Shown here in pieces: positions 25,212 through 36,500 of a stretch of 64,000 bases of DNA. The first letter of the stretch is position 1. Each line of letters opens with the position of its first letter. Made by a program: the position numbers and the translations under genes. The notes under the pieces are model-generated. The model was given only the letters and a program-made list of their open reading frames with translations. It did no database searches and had not been told where the DNA came from. This stretch comes from Dryomyza anilis (Eukaryota > Arthropoda > Insecta > Diptera > Dryomyzidae): contig OX638130.1 in NCBI GenBank assembly GCA_951804985.1, positions 82,950,583-83,014,582 of the forward strand, in the 5' to 3' direction.

Positions 25212-26485
25212 CACTGCCCGACAAAGTTCAAATTTTGATATGGTGCAGTAAAAGTTGCAGCAAATATTGGATGCATTTGTAGCGCGGATTCCTAAAATGG
25301 CATCAGTTCTGTCAAATTGGTTCTAGTTTTTGAGATATTAATGAGATATTAATTTTGCATTATTTTAGTCATTTTTTATTTTCAAAATTCAAACTAAAGA
25401 AAATAATGAAATTATCTTTTCGATATTAGACGAAGAAAACATCGTGCTATAAAACAAAAATTGTCTTTCATTTATGAAAAATATTGTTTGTAAGATATTA
25501 TCAAAAGAAGTTCAAAACTTTTCAAAAAATTAAAATTGCTGCACGTAACAACAACTTTGGCAAAATCTTGAGTTGATGCAGTTTTTACATTTTAGCTTTT
25601 GGTTCTTTCTTCAATGCACATAATTCTTATTGTGTTTATTGGAAAAGGAAACCTTAGGCGACTTGAAATGTAGAATTTGCAGAGAAAGATCGCTGATGAA
25701 GGGGCTTGGCTGCCTCTAAAACAGCTGTACGATCTGCCACTCAATGCATTTTGCCCATTGTTTGTTGTTTTATTTGTTGGTACAAAACACCCAATTTGTA
25801 CCGACTGGACCTTGAGCACGTTAAGACAATATCTTAAAAAAATTAAAGATTTTATGAATAAAAAACGTTATTACATAAATGACAAAAATGCTAAATGATT
25901 TTATGCACAGTTATATAGCTCCATGTATTCTATTTAAACCCCAATTTAAGCAAATAAATTACGACTTTTTGTTAAAAAGTTTACATTAGAAGATTAAATA
26001 AAGGCAACTTTTTTGCACTTGTTAAATTTATTTTGCTGATTTTGAAAATTTTGCAGATTTAAATTTAACAAGTAAAACAAATGTTGTATTTATTTAATAT
26101 AGTATTTATAACTTTTTAACCAAGAGTCGTAATTTATTTTATTAAACGCAATTTTAAAGGAGATAGATTGCCCTACAGAAAAATGCAATTAAATAATTTA
26201 AAAAATTTCAACTATGTAATGACGGATTTTATTGCCAAAATTTTTAACTTTTTGAACAAATTTGAATTTCTTTAGCTTGCAAAAAGATTTTTTTTTTTAT
26301 TTTAGCGCCAGATTTTCTGCACCTAATATCGAAAAGATAATTTCAGTATTTTCTTCTGATGGAATTTTAAAAATAAAAGATGAAGCATTATCTCAAAGAC
26401 TAGAGCAAAATGATGCCTTTTTCGCCACAAATACATCCAATATTTGCTGCAACTTTTACAGCACCAAAACGAGTGTAGGACAGTG
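25212..26485. mobile_element. MITE-C family, longer copy, 1274 bp
   Basis: Ends CACTGCCCGACA... / ...TGTAGGACAGTG with inner arms matching the 744-bp copy (ATATGGTGCAGTAAAAGTTG, CAAATATTGGATGCATTTGT). The extra ~500 bp in the middle could be what remains of an autonomous parent, but I recognise no transposase in it. Confidence 0.7.
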
Positions 26486-26612
26486 TAATCTTTTGCCATT
26501 TGTGAGGTAAACCCACATGACATTACTGAAGAACATCTGAATTTTTTGTTCGATTAGCTTTTTTAAGCCCAAAATTCACTCGTTTTTTAGTTATATGCCG
26601 GGAACCATGATA

Positions 26613-26913
26613 ATAGTTTGGCGCTACAGTCCTGTACAGAACTTCGGCCGAGCTCTCTCACCATTTTCAGCTGTGCGTGTTATATTTGTACTCAAAGTGG
26701 TGGGACCTACAATTTATTGCTGAATCCGAACGGCGGGTGAGAGCTTTTCATAGGCAAGGTTTTACTCTCGTAGGTTTGCCATTTACTGCCGAGAGGTAGT
26801 GCGGTATAGAAAAATGTTTCTATGAAAAGATGTTGTTAGCCCCAGTCCAGGCTTGAACCGGGGACCTTTCAGCTCGCAGTCCAACGCACTAACCACTGAG
26901 CTACCGCGACTAC
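26613..26913 (-). mobile_element. tRNA-derived SINE, full-length copy, 301 bp, 9-bp target duplication
   Basis: Flanked by ACCATGATA at 26604-26612 and 26914-26922. On the minus strand the head has a perfect A box TAGCTCAGTGG (26893-26903) and B box GGTTCAAGCC (26850-26859), 33 nt apart as in tRNA genes. The body ends GCGCCAAACTATTAT. At least five other full or partial copies are in the window. The head does not fold into an obvious complete tRNA, so it is a SINE promoter, not a tRNA gene. Confidence 0.9.
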
Positions 26914-26922
26914 ACCATGATA

Positions 26923-27433
26923 TGCATTTTTAAAATATACAGCATTTGATGTGTGAATTTTTGTGCCTATTTTGGATCTAAGAAATATGAGTGTGACTGG
27001 CATATCCTGGGTCCAATATCCTTGAAACCGGACGTGTAGAAAAAAAAAACATTTAAACAATTTAACTTTAATTTCTTGTGAAAAATAGGTGCACGCAGTG
27101 TTACTAAATAAATAAAAATATAGGTAATTTTCAGTAATTTTGTCTAAATTTCTACATTTGAACGATTATTTTATAAACTAAAATTCTACATTTCTTCTTA
27201 TTACAAAAAACTAATGTAATTATAACTTTTGAATGTTTAAGAAAGGTGTATATTATTGAAAATATTATAAATTAGACCAAGATGTATAGAATTTGGTGTA
27301 CATTTTTTAACATGATATTACTACTGAACGTTAATTCAGTTAAGTCACTTTTGTGGTTTGCAAATTGTGAATAATGAATTTTAATATAATATTATGAATT
27401 AATTATGTAGTAACAGGTTTTCAAAAACTTACC
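26923..27433. other. AT-rich stretch with no recognised feature
   Basis: No repeat family of this window and no coding frame recognised before the candidate exon at 27434. Confidence 0.5.
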
Positions 27434-27528
27434 TCGCACGACAGCCCCCTTGTGACGACAGCATTTTGTTGATTTTGATGTTGCTGGCGGGGAGTTGGGT
27501 GATGATGTGGGTTAACTCGGACGAACTT
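27434..27528 (-). other. Candidate 5' exon on the minus strand, possibly of domeless
   Basis: Minus-strand sequence runs from a possible acceptor (GCTGTAG near 27530) through GC-richer leader to AACAAAATG, an excellent fly Kozak context. It then encodes MLSSQGGCRA and hits a perfect GCGAG|GTAAGT donor at 27433/27434. It ends in phase 2, whereas the first recognised receptor exon needs phase 1, so at least one more exon would be needed. It lies in the right place and orientation for the start of domeless but the link is unproven. Confidence 0.3.
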
Positions 27529-27529
27529 C

Positions 27530-28720
27530 GCAAGGGCACCTGCTACAGCAACAATTTGAAACTATAGGTTATTTGCATAAATGTTTCTCTGCAAGTATCG
27601 CAGTATCGACGATCGAATTGAAAACGGCAAAATGAAAACAAAACAAAAAGACAAACGCGACGGAATGTCAACGAGTCAGTCAGCCAAATGGACAGACAGA
27701 CAGGTAGCCTGTAGTAAATGGGCAGGCAGCAGGTTTTTCTACTACGGTAAGTTATTCTCGAACACTTGCAGAATGGCAACTATCAATAACTGCTCCCTGT
27801 GGCAGGCCGCACGGGTTTTTATATAATTGAAGACGCACCGAATTCAGTGATGATGCTGACGAGACGCGTGATAAAGACTGATTGCGCGGAATCATTTTTA
27901 TTTTTTTGCAATTATTGAGAAATGATGCAAGCCATGGGGTCACTACAGCAGATACAAAGCGTATTCTTTATTTCAAACTCATTCGCAGAATCCGAATTGA
28001 TGGAGCACATGAATGATGGACGAGCAGAGTCCTAGGTTATCACGTCTTTGCAGTCGCTAGGAATTGATTTGCGATTGATGGAAATTCCGAACTTGACGTT
28101 ATCGTGACCGTATTGTGAATTTGTTAATAGAAAGCTCTGGTTCCAAACACGTCAAATTCCAAGAACTACATACGTTTCGAACGGTACTAGACACGGTAAC
28201 ATAACAGCAGTTTGTTGCTCTTGGGTGAAATCTTGGCCGAAACACCACCAACAAGTGCTGCTGTGTATGTAGTTAGATGTTTCTTGTTTTTTTTTTATAT
28301 ATACTGCTTATGTTATTGTTGTTGTTGAAGGGATGCTGTAGTCCATACACTTGAACAGAAATTGATAATAATTCTTATCACTACAATTAGCTCGCCCTCT
28401 CTTATCGCGTTTAGTTTTAAACATACGCAAATGAATGAATATTTTGTATTACGCGAAATTAAAATAATTATTATTTTATTCTCGGAAAACAACAACAGGT
28501 TAATCTGTTATTTTTCTCATTTCTGCAGTATTGTTAAATTCGAAAACACAAAACCGTGAAGCGCATCCGCTAGATGCCTCAACCGCACGAACCGAACGAC
28601 AGCGACTATTTGAATCGAATGCTCGCACGAACACCGAGTACATCCAATTCTCTCTGTGCTCTCATTGCCACGACAGAGTTGCCATGTTTTGGACACGAAT
28701 TATTTTGTTTTTCTTTTGTT
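27530..28720. other. Non-repetitive, GC-richer region upstream of the candidate exon
   Basis: Less AT-rich than neighbours, with GC-rich patches at 27.6-28.3 and 28.55-28.69 kb and no match to the repeat families here. A single STAT-type site TTCCAAGAA is at 28157-28165. This would be a plausible promoter region if 27434 is a domeless exon. No reading frame is convincing. Confidence 0.35.
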
Positions 28721-28979
28721 GTATTTCTGGTTTATTGATGCACAAAAAATGGCCACAACGTATGGCCAAAACGGTTGTTAACATCATATAGTATTGGAAA
28801 GAGTTGCCAATTTTTTTGAAAAGTTTATCATTAGTGGTATTTTTATAATACAGTAAACCTCGGTTAAGAAACTCCCTGCTTCACGCATTAGTATCCAATC
28901 CCCTCACCAATACCTTCCGTTTATGTATCTAACCTACATAACAGCTTCTCAATTTCATACATCCTATCCTATTAATATA

Positions 28980-29199
28980 CACCCAGAAAAAAAATACTAT
29001 ATAAATAATAGTTTTTTACTATTAGAAATAGTCAATAGGATAAATTATTATTTTAATCGGAAAATACCATTAAATACTAGAAAATACCATGACATTGCCA
29101 TTGAGTTTATATGAAAGATTTATTTTTTGTACACTATTAAATCAATAATTGTCCTATTGACTAATTTTAATGGGATTTGAGGGTATTTTTTTCTGGGTG
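28980..29199. mobile_element. MITE-B copy, 220 bp, TA target duplication
   Basis: CACCCAGAAAAAAA / TTTTTTTCTGGGTG ends flanked by TA (28978-28979, 29200-29201). Internal sequence matches the 11401 copy in inverse orientation. Confidence 0.85.
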
Positions 29200-29359
29200 T
29201 AATAAATATCTTTGTTGGTTTGTTTGTTTGTTCCACTTCTCCGTCTAAACGATTTGCTTCAAATTTTTACCACAGATATGGTAGGGTCTGGTAGGAATGA
29301 TAAGCTATATATCATTCTCTCAAACTCTCAAAACGATATAACTTGGCACTTACAGCAGC

Positions 29360-29930
29360 TACAAATATGAAAAAAAAAATCAAATAAAAAAAAAATATTT
29401 TTAAAAGCAAAAATACAAAACAAAAACAAAAATACAAAAACAATAATATAAAACTAAAAGCCAAACTATAGGAAAAAAGAAAAGAAAAATAAAAGAAAAA
29501 CAAATCAAAAACAAAAATAAAAACAAATCAAAAACAAAAAAAAAAAAACAAAAATAAAAACAAATTTTTCTTTTCGACATTGTTTTTAGGGATTTTTTTT
29601 GGAAAATGGTGATTTCGACCATAGCATTGTTTTCGTCGTCCAAATTTTTTTTTCGAAATTTTTTGAACATTGTCGTTTTTGTCGAATATTTTTTTTTTTG
29701 TAAACAAGTGATTTCGACGACCATTGCGTCCTTTTTGTTGACCAACATATTTAAAAAAAAAAATTCGAACTGTTTTTGTCGAATCATTTTTTGTTTAAAT
29801 TGTCATTTCGACTATTGCGTTCATTTTGACTTACAAATTTTTTTTTAACAAATATTATTTTCCAAAATTTTCGAACATTGTTGTTTTTGTTGAATAATTT
29901 TTTTTGTAAAATGGAGCGTTATATTTATCC
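29360..29930. repeat. A/T-homopolymer-rich low-complexity region
   Basis: Iterated AAAACAAAAATA runs (29400-29560), then T-rich GTCGAA/TTTCGAC-containing sequence (29580-29900). It probably corresponds to the T-rich segment of the composite element (minus copy). Confidence 0.6.
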
Positions 29931-30584
29931 ATTCTAAACGTCTCGCCGAATGTGGGCGGGATTGGACTACTCAGCGTGGCACCCCCCATAGAAACGCACT
30001 AAAACAAAATTTACCACACTAAAATTCACCACACTAAAACTCACGACACTAAAACTCACAAGACTAAAATTCACCACACTAAAACTCACCACACTAAAAC
30101 TCACCACACAAAAATTCAACACACTAAAACTCACCACAATTAAACTCAACACTCCAAAATTCACCACACATAAACTCACCACACCGAAACTCACCACATT
30201 AAAACCCACCACACTAAAACTTCTACTGGGAAAAACTCTACGGGGAAGAATTCTACGGGAAAGAATTCTACCGGGAACAATTCTACCGGGATGAAATCTA
30301 CGTGAAGAATACTACGGGAAAGCGTTCTATGTGGATTTTACGGGGAAGATTTCTACTGGGAATAATTCTGCGGAGAAGCGCAGTCTGAGAAAGAATTGTC
30401 TTTGAGAAAAGTTGTTTTGGCGGAGAATTATTTGGTTACCACATTTATAAAACCAATAGAAAAACTTCAACAGCTAAGCACGGGCCCTTCATATAAATAA
30501 TAAAATGTTTTTTATATTAATAAAATCGCTCCATATCTTTGAATTCAGAAAATCTTGGCACGAGTCGTGCACGGGTCCAGCTAG
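29930..30584 (-). mobile_element. Composite element with 15-bp arrays, copy 2 (inverted)
   Basis: Reverse of copy 1: CCAGCTAG edge at 30577-30584, then CACGAGTCGTGCACGGG, minisatellite I (about 30220-30390), minisatellite II (30003-30217), and GTGCCACGC-like 3' sequence near 29975. The array order is conserved relative to copy 1. Confidence 0.7.
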
Positions 30585-30949
30585 TAATTAATAAAACTAC
30601 ATGATATGTACATCCTTAAAAATGAAATAAAACCAACAAAAAAAAATATAGCAACGTTAAAATTTTTCTCGAATCATAATCAAATAAAATTTAATTCAAG
30701 GGGATATTTTACTAAAAAAATAAATTATAATAGTACTGGTATTTTGTACCCGGACTGTGCAACGGGGTTTTTCTTGTGTTATTTTTTTTTTAATATACTA
30801 AAGAAAAGTGTAGTAACAAAAGTATTTTGTAAAATATATAATTAAAAAAATGTATGGTGTTCTTGATTTTGGTTGGATAATATTTTCAGTGTTGTTTTCG
30901 TGATTTTATTTATGTTTCATATGTTTTGTACACTTTGTTTGTTTTAGTT

Positions 30950-31710
30950 TTTATTTGTATTATAAAAACAAAAGCTTTTACTTTTCTTTAAATATTTATT
31001 ACCTTTCTGCGTTTTTTGTTTGTTTGTTACTGTATGTTTGCATTTTTGGTTTTGTTTATGCTTTTGTTTTTCTGTTTTTGCTTGTTTTTTATTTTTACTT
31101 TTGTTTTTGTACTTTATCTTTTTTCTTTGAGTTTTTGCTTTTGTGTTTCTGCTTTCGTTTTTGTGTTTTTGCTTTTGTTATTGAGTTTTTGCTTTTGTTA
31201 TTGAGTTTTTGCTTTTGGTTTTTAATTTTGCGTTTGTGTTTCCGCTTTTGTTTTAGCTTTTATTTTTGATTTTTGTGTTTTAACTTCTGTTTTTGAATTT
31301 TTTGCTTTTGTATTTTACTTTTTTTGGTTTTCTTTTTATTTTATTTTGCTTTTGATTTTTTTTATTTACTCTTGTTTTTGTACTTTTGCTATTGTATTTG
31401 AGTTTTTTTTATTTCATGTTCGTAGCTGGTGAAGTGCCGCCGAGCATAGATACCAACTTTGTCAGATTTTTTTTTCAGAATTAAGTTGGCATCAGATAGT
31501 GCCGAGTTATATTGTTTCGAAAGTTAAGGTTGTATGAAAGGTACCCGGCCCCTTTGTCCAATACCGGCCATATATAGCCAATGGCACCCTCCGGACCGGA
31601 GCTATAGTATCCACATGTAAAACTTCAGTCAAATCAGTTCAGCGGTTTAGACGTGATGATGGAACAAACAGACGGACCAAGACTTGTATGTATATAGATA
31701 GATAGCAATA
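30950..31710 (+). mobile_element. Composite element copy 3, 3' part with TTTTGC-rich tract
   Basis: A long T/G tract of TTTTGCTTTTGTTTTTG-type repeats (30955-31420) leads into AAGGTACCCGGCCCCTTTGT, CATATATAGCCAATGGCACC, CAGCGGTTTAGACGTGATGA and the terminal TATATAGATAGATAG. The last segment matches copy 1 at 23955-24165. Confidence 0.65.
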
Positions 31711-31883
31711 ATGTAGGGCAATTTTGATTTCAAATAAAAATAAAAACTAACGAATAAATTATTTTTATTCTTCTTTCCAAATCATGAATAAATTGTTTTA
31801 TTTGTTTATTCAAAATAAAATGCTCGATTTGTTTATTAGTCATTTTTTTAGTTTTTATTCAAAAATTTTGAATAATGAATAAA

Positions 31884-32139
31884 TCGTCGTTGTAGAACGA
31901 AAAGTCACCAAATACATTTTTATGAAAAACTTAAATTTCGAGTTTGTTGCTTAATGTTATAAAAAGTAATTGATGCATTTATAAAGTTGAAATGTCAATT
32001 GATAGATTTACATTTTCGTATTATGTGGTAAAAAAAATGAGATCATAGATTAAAAATTGACAGATTTATGAAGATTTTTGTAAATGAATATTTGGCATTT
32101 TGAAAATGTATTTGGTGACTTTTCGTTCTACAACGACGA
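31884..32139. mobile_element. MITE-A, intact 256-bp copy
   Basis: TCGTCGTTGTAGAACGAAAA / TTTTCGTTCTACAACGACGA perfect terminal repeats. It aligns along its full length with 13222-13477. The right TA is present; the left is AA. Confidence 0.85.
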
Positions 32140-33490
32140 TATTTGATTTGTATAGAAGAAAACATTTCAAAATTTATTTGAAATTTTTATTTAGAATATA
32201 TTTTTATTCACAAATAATTTATTGGAATAAGTTTTCTTGAATAAAAATTGATTGAAATTTCAAATAACGAATAAATGATATGATTTTTGAATAACGATTG
32301 AAAAACTAATAAATAAAAAAAAGATGCACAGTTTATAATATTCGAAAAATAGTATGCAGTTTTCCGAAGAAAACGAGGTATCAATGAAAAATGTATACAT
32401 TTCGAGGAAATAAAAAATTATATGTATAATTGAAGATAAATAAATTTTCCTATTTTTAATTATTTTATTATAGTTGGAAATTATACTGGCTCATTCACTG
32501 TTATTTAAAAATGTATATGTCAAAATCCCAATAACTAAAAATTGGCCATAAAATTGAAAAAAGGGGATATCACGCCATGAATGGGGATGAATTTCTATAA
32601 TTCTAATTTTCTATAATTCGTTTTATATTTTATGACAATATCTTGGCTACTTTTAGAGATATGACTACCTAAAAAGTAAATCCATTTCTTGTATGGGAGC
32701 AGGTTGTGCCCACCGACCGATTTGACTCATTTCATACATATTCATACTAAATTTTATGGCATTTGGATCATTATAACCCCTCCGTGCATAGCACAGAGTA
32801 CACCTAGGCCATAAAGTAGGCCTGTTGTGACCCCTCGGATCATGAGTCGGACATAGTACAATAGCTAATTCAAAATTAATTTATATTTCTAAGACACTCT
32901 ACACTGTTAAATGGATTTTATTTAAAACAATAAAATGATGTCTCATTTTAGTAGATTAGTAGATTTGTTCTATCGAAGACTTGTGACTGTAGTATGATGG
33001 AAGGGATATTAATGTGGACGAGCAACAAAGTAGAAACTAATGATTCGTTTCTCTTTCGTTAAAGAGTACTTAGAAATTAATACAATTTTAAAGTTTTTCG
33101 ATTAAAGTTATAAAAAAAGTTTAGAGACCCCGATTGATTTAACTTTAAAACAGTCAGCATTTCTTTCATTTGAAAAATTAAAAACTAACACACAGAAAGG
33201 CACCACAAAATACTAAACTATTTCCAACCTACAAGACATTCCTCTACATAACAAGTTTCCAATACAATTACTAGAAACATATTAAAATTCGTTTTTCTCA
33301 TAATCTTACTTTAGTCAACATTTGAATAGTTTATTGTTAAAAAAAAATGCAATTTAATTAATGTTTAAATTGAAATTAAATTTAAAGAAACCATTAAATA
33401 TTAAATAAATAATGAAATTGCATTCATTTGTTTTTCATTAACTTTGGTAAAGATTAAAACATGATCTATTTGAAAAATGTTACAAAGTAT
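32140..33490. other. AT-rich intergenic DNA 3' of Nup160
   Basis: No gene. GTTGTGACCCCTCGGATCAT near 32823 resembles, inverted, CTGAGGGGTCACAACGG near 61898, so part is repeat-derived. Confidence 0.5.
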
Positions 33491-33496
33491 TTTATT
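33491..33496 (-). terminator. Polyadenylation signal of Nup160
   Basis: AATAAA on the minus strand, 55 nt after the Nup160 stop codon. It implies a very short 3'UTR. Confidence 0.65.
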
Positions 33497-33551
33497 TTCG
33501 TTTTATGAGTACTTACGGCTAAAAACTAACAAATGAGTTTGAAAAAATGCA

Positions 33552-36500
33552 TTATATTCTTAACTGCTGTGTGACTTGGAAAGACATCTGTATTTTATCA
33601 TCGGCGGTGCGTAGCGCTGTCTGTACATACTGTTCGACGGTCTCCTCCAGCTCCAACGCGGCCTGCTTGTATTCGATGTCCTCCTCGGCGTTGAGTTTGA
33701 GGCCATGCAAAAGTAGGTCCAGCGTATTCAGCGGCAAACACATTTCAGAATTGGTCACCGCAATTGCATGTTTAAAACTGAAATATTCGGAACCGGCGCC
33801 AAGCATGGCGCTCAGCATTTCCTGCGCCAATTCAGCGGCTTCTAGCAGACGATTGTGCTTTACATACAGGCGCAAAAGTTCTGCACAATTGGCGAGCTTA
33901 GGTGAGTTGTAAAACAAATAATTTAGAAAATAGAAAATTATTATGGTTTATTGCAAGCAAACCTTGTATTCGTTGTACAGCCATTGCGGCACAAACGCAT
34001 TTAAATTGAGCAGTTTATTGACAACGCTCTTGCGAATTTGCGTAGAGTCTTCGCACTCGTTGTCCGTCACCAGCTTCTGCAATAGTGCCCAAGCCATGTC
34101 GACCGCTTTGCTGCGATGCGGCAGATCTGAAATGCAATTGTTTTAAATGTTAACAAACGAAAAATACATTTAAAATATACAAAGAACCAACCGGCCAAAT
34201 CGTTCTCTTGCAGCCAAGACCACGCCTCATTCGCATGCTCATCGGCGGTGCGCACACACGCCGCCGTCAAGCTGTCGAATATAGGCAGCAGCGTGTTACC
34301 AAAGCCTTTGGCTAGCTTGAGCGCAGCTGTAAATAGACCGCAATTCGACAGAATGATCGTCAACTCCTGCGGTCCAGCATTCAAAAATGAATGTATATCC
34401 TTGCGATGCTGCGCCAGACAAATAAGCGCCTCCGTGTGCAGCAACTCCTGGCGTATGTCCTTGATTTCGAGCACCACCACCTGCTCCTTTGTAATGGCCT
34501 ACAGCAAATAGAAAAATGTTAAAACCGTCTGCACGCCAGACAGATAAAACTGTTTGCTCACCTCCTCCTCTTCATCGTCTGCATCCATGACCATGAATTT
34601 GTGGTTTTTCATGTGTGCAACGTTTGTGCCGACCACATAGTCGTCGCCAATTACCGGCTTGGCGATCCAGCGATAGCGGGTATCAATCAGATGCAGTGCA
34701 TTGATGCAGACCAGTAGGGCGGCGCAACGTTGCTGCATCGAATCGACGGTGTCACTCTCCAGTTGATAGCGCATCGCCTGCTCATACATTACGGCAGAGG
34801 CTTTCGAAAGAAGCAGGTGTTATTAAAATACTTTTGAATCATTTAAGCAATTTAAGGCATGTTCGTCGTTGTAGAGGTAAAATTCATTAACAAAATTGGT
34901 TTACTAAAAAGTCTATGAAGTTAACTTCGTCGCGAACTTACGAAGACACATATCACTGAGATTTAATAGGAGAGTGCTAACCGTGGTAATGGTGGTCCAT
35001 AGTTCGAAAATCCCGTACTCCCGAAATACAATTCGGTATAACAATTTTATCATTTCAAAGATAATTCAATTACCTTTAAACGTATTACAACTCGGTAACG
35101 TACTATGACAAATGACGAATCAATTACCAATTAAGTGACTTTTCAGTCATATGGGTACCATTTAAGTCGAACTTCCCGAAGTCTCAAATACCGCCCGGTA
35201 TCAGGATTGGTATCGTTACAAAGGAAATTGAATTACCTTCAAGACCTTTTATAACTGCTAAACGCATTATGAAAATTGACGAACCAGTGACCAATTAAGT
35301 GACTTTTTAGCGGTATGGTCAACTTTAGGTCAAAATTCTCGAACTCTGAAATACCGGCCGGTATAATGATTGTTATCGTTAGAACGGTAATTAAGTTACC
35401 TTTGAAACGTATTATAAATCGGTAACGCACTATGAAAAGTGACGAATCAATGACCAATTAAGTGACTTTTTTAAAAAATATATTTTGAATCAAATGACAA
35501 CTTTGGTTAGTGTTCCTTCTACATCGACTATGTATAAATAAAAAATAATATTATACCTTTGCGCATGTTGCCATTGTTCACATGAAACGCATAGAGGAAA
35601 TCATAGATTTCATTGTTCTCCATGCTGAGCGAGCGCGCACGCGACTCAACAATGTTTTCAAACTCCTCATGCAACCCCACATAGGGGAAATGCATCAGCA
35701 GATCGAGACGCTTCTTGCTGAACAGCGTCACCACCAGCTGACGCAGACAATCCTTGCGCCGCGAAAGCTCCGCATTGTAGATAAGCGAATGATAGGCCTC
35801 CTCATAATGCGCCAACTGCAGATGATTGTTAAAGACGATGGACTGAAACATGGGCAGCTGCGCATCTCGTTTGTCCAAAATGCCGATGGCCACCTGCGCC
35901 ATCGCGATGATATGATCAAGGGCATTGTGCTGCTCAAAGAGTTGTATCACTTTGAGGTAGTACTGCGCAACGGCTTGATTACTAATCGTCACATCCGTGG
36001 CATCGTGACTGGTAGTGATTGTTGTCTCGTCGTCTTCATCCGCCTGCTGCATGCTGGCCACATGTTGTGCCAGTGGCGTGTCACGCAGCATTTTATCTGC
36101 CAGAAAGTGCTCCTTGAGAACACCTTTGGCCGACTGCAAAAACAGATCGTAGGCCTTGTGTGTCTCGCCACTGTCGAGCAGCGAAACGGCTAAAATGAAT
36201 TGTCCTACAAATAGCAAATATTGTGAGAGAATAATCATTAACTTCATATGTTTAAATACCAATTAATTTTAATACAAATTATTCTAATTACTTGAGCAAA
36301 TGTTCCACTCGCACCAGCTGTTGAGCAGTCGCACATAGTCTTCGATTACAATGTGTTGGCAGGTGCTAAAGAGCCATTCGCCAAACACAAAGTTGAACGA
36401 AACGGCCCAACTGTAAAGATTATTTTCGCATTTAAAGCTATTAAAGATACAACAATTTGCAGTACTTACATCAGCTGACTGACAATTGTTGTGAGTGGCA

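Noticed and set aside
25592..25898. Overlapping ~75-aa frames on both strands inside the long MITE-C copy
   Set aside because: Looked at as a possible transposase remnant; no DD(D/E), HTH or other motif seen in either frame.
26850..26913. tRNA gene on the minus strand
   Set aside because: A and B boxes are present but the acceptor and anticodon stems do not pair convincingly, and the block recurs as the head of a dispersed SINE.
30955..31269. 104-aa Phe/Leu/Cys-rich hydrophobic frame
   Set aside because: It reads a TTTTGC/TTTTTG low-complexity tract; no start context, homologue or splice signals. The Phe-rich frame at 29312-29503 is the same artefact in an A-rich tract.
35582..36193. 203-aa plus-strand frame, and others opposite Nup160 exons (for example 41145-41771)
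   Set aside because: Antisense shadows of conserved Nup160 coding exons; the minus-strand exons have phase-consistent splice sites and recognisable protein.
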